Source of the DNA: Psychromonas sp. CNPT3
GTDB taxonomy: Bacteria; Pseudomonadota; Gammaproteobacteria; Enterobacterales; Psychromonadaceae
Assembly (NCBI RefSeq): GCF_000153405.2
Contig: NC_020802.1
Location: 2,065,883 to 2,129,882, forward strand
Length of the DNA: 64,000 nt
Direction of reading: 5' to 3'
The notes under the pieces were generated by a model. It had not been told where the DNA came from. It saw only the letters and a program-made list of their open reading frames with translations, and searched no databases. The position numbers were made by a program, and so were the translations under genes. Shown here piece by piece: positions 47,460 to 56,061 of the stretch. The first letter of the stretch is position 1. Every line of letters starts with the position of its first letter.

Positions 47460-47556
47460 CTTGAAGAAGTTTAAACTTAGCGCGTAACGCTTTAAAATTA
47501 CAGAGACAATGACTCTTAAAAACATTAGAGAAAATAACTCTTAAACATATTATTGG
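47460..47556 (+). repeat. About 95-bp direct repeat, copy A (partner at 47859-47954)
   Basis: The block from CTTGAAGAAGTTTAAAC to the start of tRNA-Gln copy 2 recurs at 47859-47954 with a single-base length change in an A run. The two copies show that a tRNA-Gln-containing segment was duplicated within the array. Confidence 0.9.
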
Positions 47557-47628
47557 GATATCGCCAAGCGGTAAGGCACCGGGTTTTGATCTCGGCATTC
47601 AGAGGTTCAAATCCTCTTATCCCAGCCA
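47554..47628 (+). tRNA. tRNA-Gln (TTG), copy 2
   Basis: Its sequence is identical to copy 1. Only one base separates its CCA end from tRNA-Leu copy 2, so the two must be separated by precise processing. Confidence 0.96.
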
Positions 47629-47629
47629 T

Positions 47630-47714
47630 GCGGAAGTGGCGGAATTGGTAGACGCGCTAGATTTAGGTTCTAGTATCGTAAGATGTGAGAGTTCAAGTCT
47701 CTCTTTCCGCACCA
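47630..47714 (+). tRNA. tRNA-Leu (TAG), copy 2
   Basis: This 85-nt tRNA-Leu is identical to copy 1. It is followed by the hairpin TTCTTAGTT/AACTAAGAA and a degenerate form of the final terminator (about 47738-47761: AACC...GGTTTTTTT), suggesting the array once ended here. Confidence 0.96.
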
Positions 47715-47773
47715 TTCTTAGTTTAACTAAGAAGAAAGAACCCGTTAAATCTGGTTTTTTTGTTTAAGTAAAT

Positions 47774-47850
47774 GGCTACATAGCTCAGCTGGTTAGAGCA
47801 CATCACTCATAATGATGGGGTCCCAAGTTCAAATCTCGGTGTAGCCACCA
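47774..47850 (+). tRNA. Elongator tRNA-Met (CAT), copy 2
   Basis: Its sequence is identical to copy 1, and it also shares the 5' flank TTTAAGTAAAT, so it was copied with upstream sequence but not with the promoter. Its expression depends on read-through past the decayed terminator or an unseen promoter. Confidence 0.93.
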
Positions 47851-47858
47851 TTACTTAG

Positions 47859-47954
47859 CTTGAAGAAGTTTAAACTTAGCGCGTAACGCTTTAAAATTAC
47901 AGAGACAATGACTCTTAAAACATTAGAGAAAATAACTCTTAAACATATTATTGG
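47859..47954 (+). repeat. About 95-bp direct repeat, copy B (partner at 47460-47556)
   Basis: This is the second copy of the block described at 47460-47556. Here it leads not into an intact tRNA-Gln but into two decayed tRNA-Gln units. Confidence 0.9.
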
Positions 47955-48046
47955 ATATCAACAAATAGTCGGCACTGTAGATTTTAATATAGGATCTCGG
48001 TAGATTAAATGATGATAACCAGAGAAAATAACTCTTAAAAATATTG
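47951..48046 (+). pseudogene. Decayed tRNA-Gln unit 1 (96-bp tandem repeat)
   Basis: The 5' part still resembles tRNA-Gln: GGATATC, then a D-arm remnant (AACAAATAGTCGGCAC against GCCAAGCGGTAAGGCAC), then GATCTCGG from the anticodon stem. The anticodon loop is interrupted and the T-arm and CCA are lost. The unit is 96 bp with the same 3' flank that precedes the intact copy 3. I see no functional cloverleaf. Confidence 0.65.
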
Positions 48047-48142
48047 TTGGATATCAACAAATAGTCAGCACTGTAGATTTTAATATAGGATCTCGGTAGA
48101 TTAAATGATGATAACCAGAGAAAATAACTCTTAAACATATTA
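48047..48142 (+). pseudogene. Decayed tRNA-Gln unit 2 (96-bp tandem repeat)
   Basis: This nearly exact copy of the preceding 96-bp unit has only a few changes (for example AGTCAGCAC for AGTCGGCAC), so the decay came before the duplication. The next unit in phase, at 48143, is the intact tRNA-Gln copy 3. Confidence 0.65.
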
Positions 48143-48143
48143 T

Positions 48144-48218
48144 TGGGATATCGCCAAGCGGTAAGGCACCGGGTTTTGATCTCGGCATTCAGAGGTTCAA
48201 ATCCTCTTATCCCAGCCA
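48144..48218 (+). tRNA. tRNA-Gln (TTG), copy 3
   Basis: This intact 75-nt tRNA-Gln is identical to copies 1 and 2. It stands in the same 96-bp phase as the two decayed units upstream and is one base before tRNA-Leu copy 3. Confidence 0.96.
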
Positions 48219-48219
48219 T

Positions 48220-48304
48220 GCGGAAGTGGCGGAATTGGTAGACGCGCTAGATTTAGGTTCTAGTATCGTAAGATGTGAGAGTTCAAGTCTCTCTTTCCGC
48301 ACCA
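48220..48304 (+). tRNA. tRNA-Leu (TAG), copy 3
   Basis: This 85-nt tRNA-Leu, anticodon TAG, is identical to copies 1 and 2. It is the last gene of the array and is followed by a small TTCTTAGTT-type hairpin and the terminator. Confidence 0.96.
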
Positions 48305-48327
48305 TTCTTAGTTTACTAAGAAGAATT

Positions 48328-48350
48328 AACCAGCTGAGGCTGGTTTTTTT
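48328..48350 (+). terminator. Terminator of tRNA Met-Leu-Gln array
   Basis: AACCAGC/GCTGGTT form a 7-bp stem with a TGAG loop and five more T, 24 bp after the last tRNA. The following 48351-48546 shows no gene. Confidence 0.92.
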
Positions 48351-48546
48351 ATGCCTGTCATAAAATATCTCAGCGCATAACAGTTGCTATACTCCTATGC
48401 TTCAGGTGCAATATAAGCAAACCAAATTGGCTTAGCTTGTCTGCATAATATTGAAGATAAAAACATTTATGCAATAATGATGCAAGAGAATATAAATCGC
48501 ACCGAGTTTAGTGACGACCAGTAGACCTTTAATACGAGACGTATTT

Positions 48547-49338
48547 ATGATTTTAGATAAAGAATGGCGGATTTTAACTATTGGAGATGGCGATCTTTCC
48601 TTTTCGGCTTCTTTGCAAAAACATTTCTCTCCTCGAGCATTAACGGCAAGCGTTTATGATCCTCTCTCGATCATGACCCGAAAATACAATGACACCTTTT
48701 ATCAATACTTAAAAAATGAGAAGATTCAAACTTTATTTGATTTTAATGTCTGCGATAAAAAAACGTGGGGAGATTTAAAACAACACAGTTTCGATGTCGT
48801 TATTTTTCAATTTCCGTTAGTCCCCGCCTTTCAAAATTTTGATGAATATAAAGCGCACGCCAAAAACAGTAATATCAATGTCTTAAATCGGCGCCTTTTA
48901 CGTCAATTTTTACTTAACTCATTTAAATACTTTTTAGATGAGAAGGGTCAACAATTGTGTTTTATTACCTCTAAAGATGTTAAACCTTACCGGCAGTGGA
49001 ATATTGAAAGCGCATTACACATGCACACTAATATTCATTATTTAGGCTCTATCGCTTTTGATATTAATAAATTTCCCGGTTATAAAATTCGTAATGTAGA
49101 TAGAGATAAACATGTTCGTGATACAAGAGGTGAAACTTATATGTGGAGCCTACAAAAGAAGCACACATTAAGTTCACAGTTGCATAAACTGCCTTATCAT
49201 GGCGAGAATTTTTGTGCTATTTGCCGTGCGGGTCCCTTTAGCACCGAAAATGATAAACAGGTGCACCAAGCGTCAAAAAAACACTTACAAATGCTAGATT
49301 TTGAGCAAGCTTGGCTAAAAGAGATAAATAAAAATTAG
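48547..49338 (+). CDS. Bmt5-like (DUF2431) SAM methyltransferase with C2H2-type zinc finger
   Basis: The first residues from ATG 48547, MILDKEWRILTIGDGDLSFSASL, match the SAM-binding start of the Bmt5/DUF2431 family. The eukaryotic member methylates uridine N3 in 25S rRNA. The domain covers about residues 1-190 of 263. A C-terminal finger CAIC-x13-H-x5-H (about 222-245) follows, which may bind RNA. An upstream in-frame GTG at 48511 adds 12 residues without family match. Flanking genes give no hint. RNA methylation is inferred from the family; the target is unknown. Confidence 0.8.
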   Translation: MILDKEWRILTIGDGDLSFSASLQKHFSPRALTASVYDPLSIMTRKYNDTFYQYLKNEKIQTLFDFNVCDKKTWGDLKQHSFDVVIFQFPLVPAFQNFDEYKAHAKNSNINVLNRRLLRQFLLNSFKYFLDEKGQQLCFITSKDVKPYRQWNIESALHMHTNIHYLGSIAFDINKFPGYKIRNVDRDKHVRDTRGETYMWSLQKKHTLSSQLHKLPYHGENFCAICRAGPFSTENDKQVHQASKKHLQMLDFEQAWLKEINKN

Positions 49339-49636
49339 GCTGTTTTTAATCTTTTTATATTTAAGAGTAATTTTTTTTGCCCTTGGCTACATTATTTACG
49401 AAAATAGCCCATGTCTCAAAGAACAACTTTACTCACCAACCAAGCTCAAAAAAATGCAACAGTCGCCCATTAACAAATAGCTAACACATAACCCCTTGTT
49501 CTGCAACATACCTCTGACTTAAAAGTTCATTTTACACACAAAAAATAGAGAAATATTAAGCAATTACATAAAAAAAACCCTTTTCTATGTAATTTAATTT
49601 ATAATATTTATGTAGGTATTAAATAAGGAAATTAGT
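49339..49636 (+). other. Upstream region of cheV
   Basis: No gene is supported in these 298 bases. An inverted repeat ATTACATA/TATGTAAT (49563-49570 with 49586-49593) sits close before a TATAAT hexamer (49600-49605). No good -35 was found. A flagellar sigma-28 promoter could not be identified. Confidence 0.4.
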
Positions 49637-50518
49637 ATGCCGTCTACATCGAGTCAATCCCAAGGATTATTGTTATTTAAACTTTCTCAATTACAGAGTT
49701 TTGCCATTGGTACATTAAAAATTCAAGAGCTTGTTCCCTATCAAGCGCTAACTAAAGTACCAAACTCCAGCCATAATATTATTGGTGTGACACATATTCG
49801 CGGTAAAACAGTGCCTATCATTGATATGGCAGCCTCTGTGGGTTACCACGCAATACCAAGTGATGAATATAAAGATTGCACCATTATTATTACAGATTGT
49901 AGTCGTCAGCATGTTGGTTTTTTAGTGCGTAAAATAGAGCGCATTATTGCCTGTAATTGGAAAGAAATTGAGCCACCACCAAATAGTCTCGGAAATAAAA
50001 CCTATATTACTGGTGTGACTAAATTTGAGGATACAATGATACAGTTACTCGATATCGAGTTATTATTATCAGAGATATACCCAAGTGAAGATGAAGCACG
50101 CGTTGAAATCACCGCCATCGAAAAAGGACTACTACAGCATTCTCGCATTCTATTAGTCGACGACTCTGCCGTGGCGCGCCATCAATTAGAAAACGCATTA
50201 ACACGCATCGATGTGCCCTTTCAAGTCTGTAAAAATGGAGATGATGCTTTAGAAGTAATGAAAGCGGCAGCCGAAGCTGAAGAGCCCTTTGATATTCTCG
50301 TCAGTGATATTGAAATGCCAGGACTCGATGGCTATGAACTCACTTTTGAAGTACGTAGTGCCAAAGAAATAGCACATGCTTATATTATTTTACATACTTC
50401 CCTATCGAGTGAAATGAGTATCGACAGAGCAAGTCAAGTCGGCGCAAATGATGCACTTACCAAGTTTGAAGCGCAAGCCCTAGTAGATGCAATGCTTAAA
50501 GGCACTAAACAAGCATAA
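49637..50518 (+). CDS. cheV: Chemotaxis coupling protein CheV
   Basis: CheV links chemoreceptors to CheA and can be phosphorylated. The 293-residue protein has a CheW domain (about 8-155, with HIRGKTVPIIDM) and a C-terminal receiver (about 170-290) with the acidic pair Asp175/Asp176, phospho-acceptor Asp224 in VSDIEMPGLDG and a conserved Lys in LTKFEA. AAGGAAA precedes the start. It stands alone, away from other chemotaxis genes. Confidence 0.95.
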   Translation: MPSTSSQSQGLLLFKLSQLQSFAIGTLKIQELVPYQALTKVPNSSHNIIGVTHIRGKTVPIIDMAASVGYHAIPSDEYKDCTIIITDCSRQHVGFLVRKIERIIACNWKEIEPPPNSLGNKTYITGVTKFEDTMIQLLDIELLLSEIYPSEDEARVEITAIEKGLLQHSRILLVDDSAVARHQLENALTRIDVPFQVCKNGDDALEVMKAAAEAEEPFDILVSDIEMPGLDGYELTFEVRSAKEIAHAYIILHTSLSSEMSIDRASQVGANDALTKFEAQALVDAMLKGTKQA

Positions 50519-50530
50519 AAATCCCAAAAG

Positions 50531-50562
50531 AGAGAAGTAAAATGGCCCCACTTTACTTCTCT
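50531..50562. terminator. Hairpin after cheV
   Basis: An 11-bp perfect stem AGAGAAGTAAA/TTTACTTCTCT with a 10-nt loop lies 13 bp past cheV. It lacks a T run, so termination would be weak or factor-dependent. The rest of 50563-50782 has a TCAGA/TCTGA stem and no gene. Confidence 0.55.
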
Positions 50563-50782
50563 AACACCACACGTCAGTCAATATAGAACAATGAGAATTT
50601 TTTCTATACCTCGATTAGTTGGAAATACTGTCAAAAAGAGACAGATTCCCCACTTTCTCTTTCGGAGAACAGGGTTTAATGACCAAAAAAAGTGCTTAAC
50701 GATAAAAGCCCTCCCTTTAATCAGAGACCTGAACTTAATCTGACTAAGGCGAGAAGAAAATGAGACATTGATCCTTAATTTA

Positions 50783-52141
50783 TCAAACTTTTATATGATC
50801 TCGCTGTAAAAATGGAATATTAAATAAATCAAAATGACTAAGATTTGGAAATATAGATAAAATATCAGCGTCAGAAAGTCCTAACCACTGACACAAAGAT
50901 GCATGTACTTGATCCGCTGCAATACCAGGAATGACACGACCGTTATTATAATCATCTTCACTCTTGGGTTTTAAATCCGGCCAATTCCCATAGGCTTTAT
51001 TACCATGAAGATCCCCACCAACAACAATTTGATGGCCACCCCAACCATGATCGGTTCCTGATGCATTTGCTTGTATACGCCGTCCAAAATCAGACATTGT
51101 GATACTCACAACTTGTTCATTAAGACCTGAACTTTCCATATCATGATTAAATTCAACCAAGCCGTCGGCTAATTCAGCTAATAATGATCCATGTGTTTTC
51201 TGTTGATTTTTATGAGTGTCAAAACCATTCATACCAACAAAAAACACCTGTCGAGACTGCCCAAGATCGCCTTGTGCTTTTATTAATCGACTTACCATAT
51301 TAAGTTGCTTCGATAATTTTGTATTAGAATATTGACTATTACTTGGATATTTAATTAATATTTTTTTCATTCGCTCATTTTCATCCAGACTATCAATCAT
51401 TTTATGCGCATAATTTCTCATATAAAGGTTGTCATATTGACGTTCTGAAAAATTAAAAAACAACCCATTTAGTCGTACTTCATCATTAAGTGCACTATAA
51501 TTACCAGCCCCCTTGGAGCTTACAATCGTTTGCTGTAAGTGTTTACTGCGTAATAATTTTTTTTCATTGGATATCGAAATAAGAGGTGATAAATCACTTT
51601 TTACAGAAATAATATCAAACATTTTACCAACCCAACCATACTTACTATTTAAATTAGTCGCCCCAGATTGCCACATTTCTTGTTGTGAATTATGCGCCAT
51701 TAATAAATCGGGTAGTTTTACCAACGAATGGTCTATTAATGATTTTGATGTTGGAGACAGTAATTGCCCTGAATTAATAAGAACGGTTGCATGGCCCTTT
51801 TCAAATAGAGGTAGCAAAGACTTCATTTCATGATGTATACCAATATTAATATTATTCTCAGAGTTTAATCCTGTCGGTAAAATTTCATTTTCTTTTAATC
51901 CTAAATGAGGCCGTCTAGCTAAATAGTCCGTATAAGCGGATGTCTCCACGCTAGGCACTAGCATATTATATGAGTCATTCCCGCCATATAAAAAAACGCA
52001 TACAAGCGCTTTATGACCTGTTATTTTATTTTTATCTGACGACAATAGTGATGCGGCAATACTTTGTGATGAAAATGAGGCCATACTAGAAACGCCTAAT
52101 AAACCAGTACTCTTTAAAAAACGACGACGAGATAATTTCAT
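50783..52141 (-). CDS. DUF1501 family protein with Tat signal
   Basis: This protein of about 452 residues starts at ATG 52141 with a twin-arginine signal (KLSRRRFLKSTGLLG), so it should be exported folded. The body has DUF1501 features: FLYGGNDSYNMLVP, a GMNGFDTHKNQ segment and MSDFGRRIQANASGTDHGWGGHQIVVGG, resembling alkaline-phosphatase-like folds. Function is unknown. It follows the DUF1800 gene by 8 bp with an AGGAG site inside it, so they are coupled. This pair recurs in many bacteria, which suggests joint action at the cell envelope. Confidence 0.88.
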   Translation of the reverse strand: MKLSRRRFLKSTGLLGVSSMASFSSQSIAASLLSSDKNKITGHKALVCVFLYGGNDSYNMLVPSVETSAYTDYLARRPHLGLKENEILPTGLNSENNINIGIHHEMKSLLPLFEKGHATVLINSGQLLSPTSKSLIDHSLVKLPDLLMAHNSQQEMWQSGATNLNSKYGWVGKMFDIISVKSDLSPLISISNEKKLLRSKHLQQTIVSSKGAGNYSALNDEVRLNGLFFNFSERQYDNLYMRNYAHKMIDSLDENERMKKILIKYPSNSQYSNTKLSKQLNMVSRLIKAQGDLGQSRQVFFVGMNGFDTHKNQQKTHGSLLAELADGLVEFNHDMESSGLNEQVVSITMSDFGRRIQANASGTDHGWGGHQIVVGGDLHGNKAYGNWPDLKPKSEDDYNNGRVIPGIAADQVHASLCQWLGLSDADILSIFPNLSHFDLFNIPFLQRDHIKV

Positions 52142-52149
52142 TATTGATT

Positions 52150-53682
52150 TTACTCCTGGCAGAAAAACTCTGGTGATGTGCATGCAACATAAATCGTACA
52201 TAAGAAACGACGTTCATACTGAGTAGAAGGTATTTGTGTGACTAACATATCAATTAAATAATCATATAATTCAGATGACATTAAGCCTGCATATAGACGT
52301 TCATTGAGCAAGTCTACATAGGCATAAATATCTTTTTTTATTAATGTCATAAACTCTGATTTGTCCCAATTCCATTGGTTTTCTTCGGTTAAATGAGAGG
52401 CGACAATATTGCTCCATATTCTATTGTGCAGACGGCGTATTATATCTGTCGTTAACAAAGAAAATTCGGGTGCCGTTAAAGATAGATCAGAAATTTCACC
52501 TTGAGGGGCATCACTAGGAGAGTAAAAATTAAATACACTTTTTGATCTAAGTGGCGCTTGGCCTAAATTCCCTTCGGTACCTTGAAAATTCCACCAACGA
52601 AGACTAACCGATTTCATATTCAGGCTTCTTACTTGATTGCTTATCACTAAAATAGGCTCTTTCAATAAACCAAAATTATGTTTATCGCTATTATTGCCTT
52701 TGCCTGCATTATCAGCAATACCATTAAAAACATCATCTTCAGTAAGTACCGCTTTTAAAGTAGCTTGTAAATCGCCACGGACTCCTTTTCCATTGTTTTT
52801 AAATACCTTTGCAACTTTAGATATATAACTCCCTCTAGGATTACTTGTAACAAAACGCTTAATAAGTAATGTGGCAAATGTAATGGGAGTATTTGGATGT
52901 TTAAAAATAACATCAAGAGCTTGGGATAAGTCTTCATATGCATTTTGGCCATCAGAAAAATGCTCCCCCAATATTAATTTACTGCCTGTATCATGCACTT
53001 TTTCATTTGCTTTCATCGGTTGATAACCATCAACTTTTTGCCATCCTGTTAATGCTCTCGCGAGCTCTTCCACATCATTTTGACTATAAGATGGAATGTA
53101 ATTACCGTGTTCATTTAATTCTGGCGTTCCGTTACCTGCCAGTTTCCACAAACCAATAGAGAATAATTGCATGACTTCACGCGCATAATTTTCATCAGGG
53201 TTACTATTTTTATTAGGATCGTATTTTTCACTTCCATCGAGGGTCAAGTAGCTCCCCATTACAGGGTTTAGCGTGATCTCTTCTAATAAATCACGGTAAT
53301 TACCAAAAGAATTTTTTAGTAAAATATCATAATAATACGCAAGTTCATCATCATAAATACCCACAGAATACTTAGAAACCACAAATATTTGACTCAGTGC
53401 GTAAGCCATACGTTGACGTAATTGGTCCGGAGCTTGAATTGCTCTTTCCCACCATGCTCCAAGGCGAGTATTACCATCGATTTTACTGTTAGATAAATCA
53501 GCAAATTCTTGAGCCTTATAGCGGTGATAAGAAATTCCAGCAGAGTACTGTTGTGAAAACCAAGCATTAAATCCAATATTTTGTAATTGATTCACATCAC
53601 CTTGTTTAGGGCCAAATGTACCTCGATATAAAAATTTTGCACATTGTTTTCGATCCTTACTAAAAATATCAATATTAGTCAT
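52150..53682 (-). CDS. DUF1800 family protein
   Basis: This 510-residue protein has the DUF1800 hallmarks LYRGTFGPKQGD near the N-terminus, PDENYAREVMQLFSIG near residue 180 and the LARALTGW block. No signal peptide is visible, and the start is supported by AAGAGG 5 nt before ATG 53682. The partner DUF1501 protein carries a Tat signal, so a folded complex might leave the cell together. The function is not established. Confidence 0.87.
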   Translation of the reverse strand: MTNIDIFSKDRKQCAKFLYRGTFGPKQGDVNQLQNIGFNAWFSQQYSAGISYHRYKAQEFADLSNSKIDGNTRLGAWWERAIQAPDQLRQRMAYALSQIFVVSKYSVGIYDDELAYYYDILLKNSFGNYRDLLEEITLNPVMGSYLTLDGSEKYDPNKNSNPDENYAREVMQLFSIGLWKLAGNGTPELNEHGNYIPSYSQNDVEELARALTGWQKVDGYQPMKANEKVHDTGSKLILGEHFSDGQNAYEDLSQALDVIFKHPNTPITFATLLIKRFVTSNPRGSYISKVAKVFKNNGKGVRGDLQATLKAVLTEDDVFNGIADNAGKGNNSDKHNFGLLKEPILVISNQVRSLNMKSVSLRWWNFQGTEGNLGQAPLRSKSVFNFYSPSDAPQGEISDLSLTAPEFSLLTTDIIRRLHNRIWSNIVASHLTEENQWNWDKSEFMTLIKKDIYAYVDLLNERLYAGLMSSELYDYLIDMLVTQIPSTQYERRFLCTIYVACTSPEFFCQE

Positions 53683-54217
53683 TTTTACCTCTTATAATGA
53701 AGTAGTCGTGTTTCCATTGCTAAATTAGATACCCATACAAAATATGTAATTTACTGTTACAGACGGTATAGCGTAGAACAAAATGTTATTTTTCATATTA
53801 AGTTTTTCACATTTTAATAACGACTTTCTTCTCTCGCCTCTTTCAAAAAACATGTTCAATAAATTGATGTCGATTTTAAAACAGCCTTTTTTAAGTTTTT
53901 ATTAACTATAAATTTTGATATATCAATATATTGGATCGCATAAAACATTGACTAATACATATCAAAAATATTACACACAGACAAAACGAGAGTAACCACA
54001 AAAAAAACATGACGACGATTTAATCTTATATAGGGACTCAAATAAATATGATTTAATCAGTAACGTTAAAAATACAAATGTTTTTTTACGCTTTAAATAC
54101 GAAGGGATTTGAATTAGAGCTGAATATAACTTAATGTAAATGGAGAAAATAAAAATATACTTTAAATGCAGATAAAGGTTACATTACCCCCTACCTATTG
54201 TGAGCTAAGGAGCCAGT
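53683..54217. other. 535-bp AT-rich gap upstream of DUF1800 and GST genes
   Basis: I see no gene here. The stretch is strongly AT-rich and holds the 12-bp palindrome TTGATATATCAA at 53915-53926, which has only 2 bp between half-sites and so is not an FNR box. It must carry the divergent promoters of the DUF1800 operon and the GST gene. An AAGGAG site precedes the GST start. Confidence 0.5.
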
Positions 54218-54850
54218 ATGGCACATACCCTTTATTCTTTTCGTCGATGCCCTTATGCCATGAGAGCAAGACTTGCCATCAGCATCAGCCAGCAACAGGT
54301 GCATTTACGAGAGATAGTATTAAAAGACAAACCCAATGAAATGCTCCTCATATCACCTAAAGGTAGCGTGCCCGTTTTACAAACGGCAAGCGGTGAGGTT
54401 TTAGATGAAAGTTTAGATATTATGATATGGGCACTCGAACAACACGATCCCAATAAATGGCTAGAAGGTGATTTAGTTGGCATGCTTAATTTGATTGATG
54501 AAAATGATATCGATTTTAAATATTGGCTAGATAAATATAAATACGCCGTACGTTTCCCTGAATTTCCAAGTGAGCATTATAGAGACCAAGGTGAATTATT
54601 TTTAAATAAATTAGAACAACGACTTAATGCGCATACTCATCTTTTTGACAATCATACTAGATTAGCCGATATGGCTATCTTTCCTTTTATTCGGCAATGG
54701 GCAAGTGTTGATAAAGATTATTTTAAAAATAGTCCTTATCCTCGCATTAAAGATTGGTTAAATGCATTGATAAGCAATCCTCTTTTTAATAGCGTAATGC
54801 AAAAAAATCCTCTCTGGTTGAGTAATAACGAAGAGGTTTTATTTCCTTAA
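54218..54850 (+). CDS. Glutathione S-transferase family protein
   Basis: This 210-residue protein has an N-terminal thioredoxin-fold GST domain (about 1-78) with a CPYA motif (RRCPYAMRARLA, Cys12) and GSVPVL...DESLDIMIW for glutathione binding, then an all-helical C-terminal domain. The Cys-Pro-Tyr pattern is close to omega-type GSTs and glutaredoxin 2, which favours thiol transfer over conjugation. It is followed by cytochrome b561 and YceI genes. The substrate is unknown. Confidence 0.87.
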   Translation: MAHTLYSFRRCPYAMRARLAISISQQQVHLREIVLKDKPNEMLLISPKGSVPVLQTASGEVLDESLDIMIWALEQHDPNKWLEGDLVGMLNLIDENDIDFKYWLDKYKYAVRFPEFPSEHYRDQGELFLNKLEQRLNAHTHLFDNHTRLADMAIFPFIRQWASVDKDYFKNSPYPRIKDWLNALISNPLFNSVMQKNPLWLSNNEEVLFP

Positions 54851-54929
54851 GCGCTTCTTAGTGTCTGCAGGTTTTAATTTATGACATACACTTGTGCTTA
54901 TAAAAACAACCCTAAAAGAGATAGCAAGC

Positions 54930-55457
54930 ATGGTAGCTAGCATTAAAAAATATCATTTAATAATGAGAATAATACACTGGAGCAGTGCTCTCATTATTTT
55001 TTCCTTATTTTTTTTAGGTTATTGGATGACTGAGCTTAGCTATTACAGTGCATGGTATACACGCGCGCCACATTGGCATAAATCCGTTGGCTTATGCCTT
55101 TTTGCATTAACGTTAATACGACTAGTTTATAAACGGTATTCGTTAACCCCCAAAATTTCAGGTAAAACATGGGAAATATATAGCGCTAAAACAGTGCATT
55201 TTCTTCTTTATTTGTTACTTTTTACTCTGTTTATTTCAGGCTACATGATAAGTAGCGCAGATGGACGTAGCATTGAAATTTTTAACTGGTTTGCATTACC
55301 AAGTTTGGGCTCTATGCTTAAAGGTCAAGCTGATGTTGCCGGTGTCTGGCACCAGTATATTGCTTACAGCCTTATCTCTTTAGCCGTATTGCATGGTCTC
55401 GCTGCATTAAAACATCACTTTTTAGATAAAGATAATACTCTTACCAAAATGTTATAA
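54930..55457 (+). CDS. Cytochrome b561 family protein (YceJ/CybB-like)
   Basis: This 175-residue four-helix membrane cytochrome has histidines placed for two b hemes (IIHWSSAL, HWHKSVG, FLHGLAALKHH region). The family oxidises quinol or transfers electrons at the inner membrane. ATG 54930 is chosen; a GTG 36 bp upstream is possible. It is followed after 10 bp by a yceI gene, as yceJ-yceI in E. coli. Confidence 0.9.
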   Translation: MVASIKKYHLIMRIIHWSSALIIFSLFFLGYWMTELSYYSAWYTRAPHWHKSVGLCLFALTLIRLVYKRYSLTPKISGKTWEIYSAKTVHFLLYLLLFTLFISGYMISSADGRSIEIFNWFALPSLGSMLKGQADVAGVWHQYIAYSLISLAVLHGLAALKHHFLDKDNTLTKML

Positions 55458-55467
55458 AGGATATAAA

Positions 55468-56037
55468 ATGAAAAAAATACTGTTAAGTAGCGTTTTTTGT
55501 ACACTGTTATTATTCATCAACCCCTCATTTGCCAGTGAATATAAAATAGATAGCAAAGGTGCACATGCCTCTATTAATTTTAAAATCAGTCATTTAGGAT
55601 TTAGCTTTATCACCGGCCGTTTTAATACTTTTTCTGGCACTTTTAATTATGACAAGAATAAAATTGAAAATGCCAGTATAAAGGTAAAAATCGACACCAG
55701 TAGTATTAACAGTAACCATGCAGAGCGCGATAAACATATTCGTAGTAGCGACTTTATCAACGTCAAAAAATTCAATCAAGCCACTTTTGAAAGCACCAAT
55801 ATTAAAAAGGAAAAAGATGGCATGTTAAGCATTACCGGCAACTTTACTCTGCACGGTGTCACTAAAGAAATTCGCTTGGACGGACAATTTATTGGCGAAG
55901 GTAAAGATCCCTGGGGTGGTTACCGCGCAGGTTTTACAGCCTCTACGCGCCTCTATCTTAAAGACTTTAATATTAAGGTGCTTGGTAACAGTAATTATGT
56001 CGATATCGACTTAAATATTGAAGGTATACGCCAGTAA
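55468..56037 (+). CDS. yceI: YceI family periplasmic lipid-binding-like protein
   Basis: A signal peptide (residues 1-22, ending SFA) precedes a lipocalin-like YceI domain with the typical HASINFKISHLGFSF and HAERDKHIRSSDFINV blocks. YceI proteins bind isoprenoid chains such as ubiquinone-8 in structural work, which fits the neighbouring b561 cytochrome. The total is 189 residues. AAAGGAT precedes the start. Confidence 0.93.
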   Translation: MKKILLSSVFCTLLLFINPSFASEYKIDSKGAHASINFKISHLGFSFITGRFNTFSGTFNYDKNKIENASIKVKIDTSSINSNHAERDKHIRSSDFINVKKFNQATFESTNIKKEKDGMLSITGNFTLHGVTKEIRLDGQFIGEGKDPWGGYRAGFTASTRLYLKDFNIKVLGNSNYVDIDLNIEGIRQ

Positions 56038-56061
56038 ATATTATTGGAAGATAGATTTAGA

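Noticed and set aside
47166-47525. Minus-strand open frame of 119 codons across tRNA-Leu and tRNA-Gln genes
   Set aside because: It is the antisense reading of tRNA genes (the GIRGFEPLNAEIKTRCLTAWRYP-like peptide is a known artefact). The same applies to the minus frame at 47923-48219.
49410-49472. 20-codon frame upstream of cheV
   Set aside because: It has no ribosome site, is very short and has no recognisable product.
53915-53926. TTGATATATCAA as FNR site
   Set aside because: The half-sites are separated by 2 bp instead of 4, so it does not fit FNR binding.
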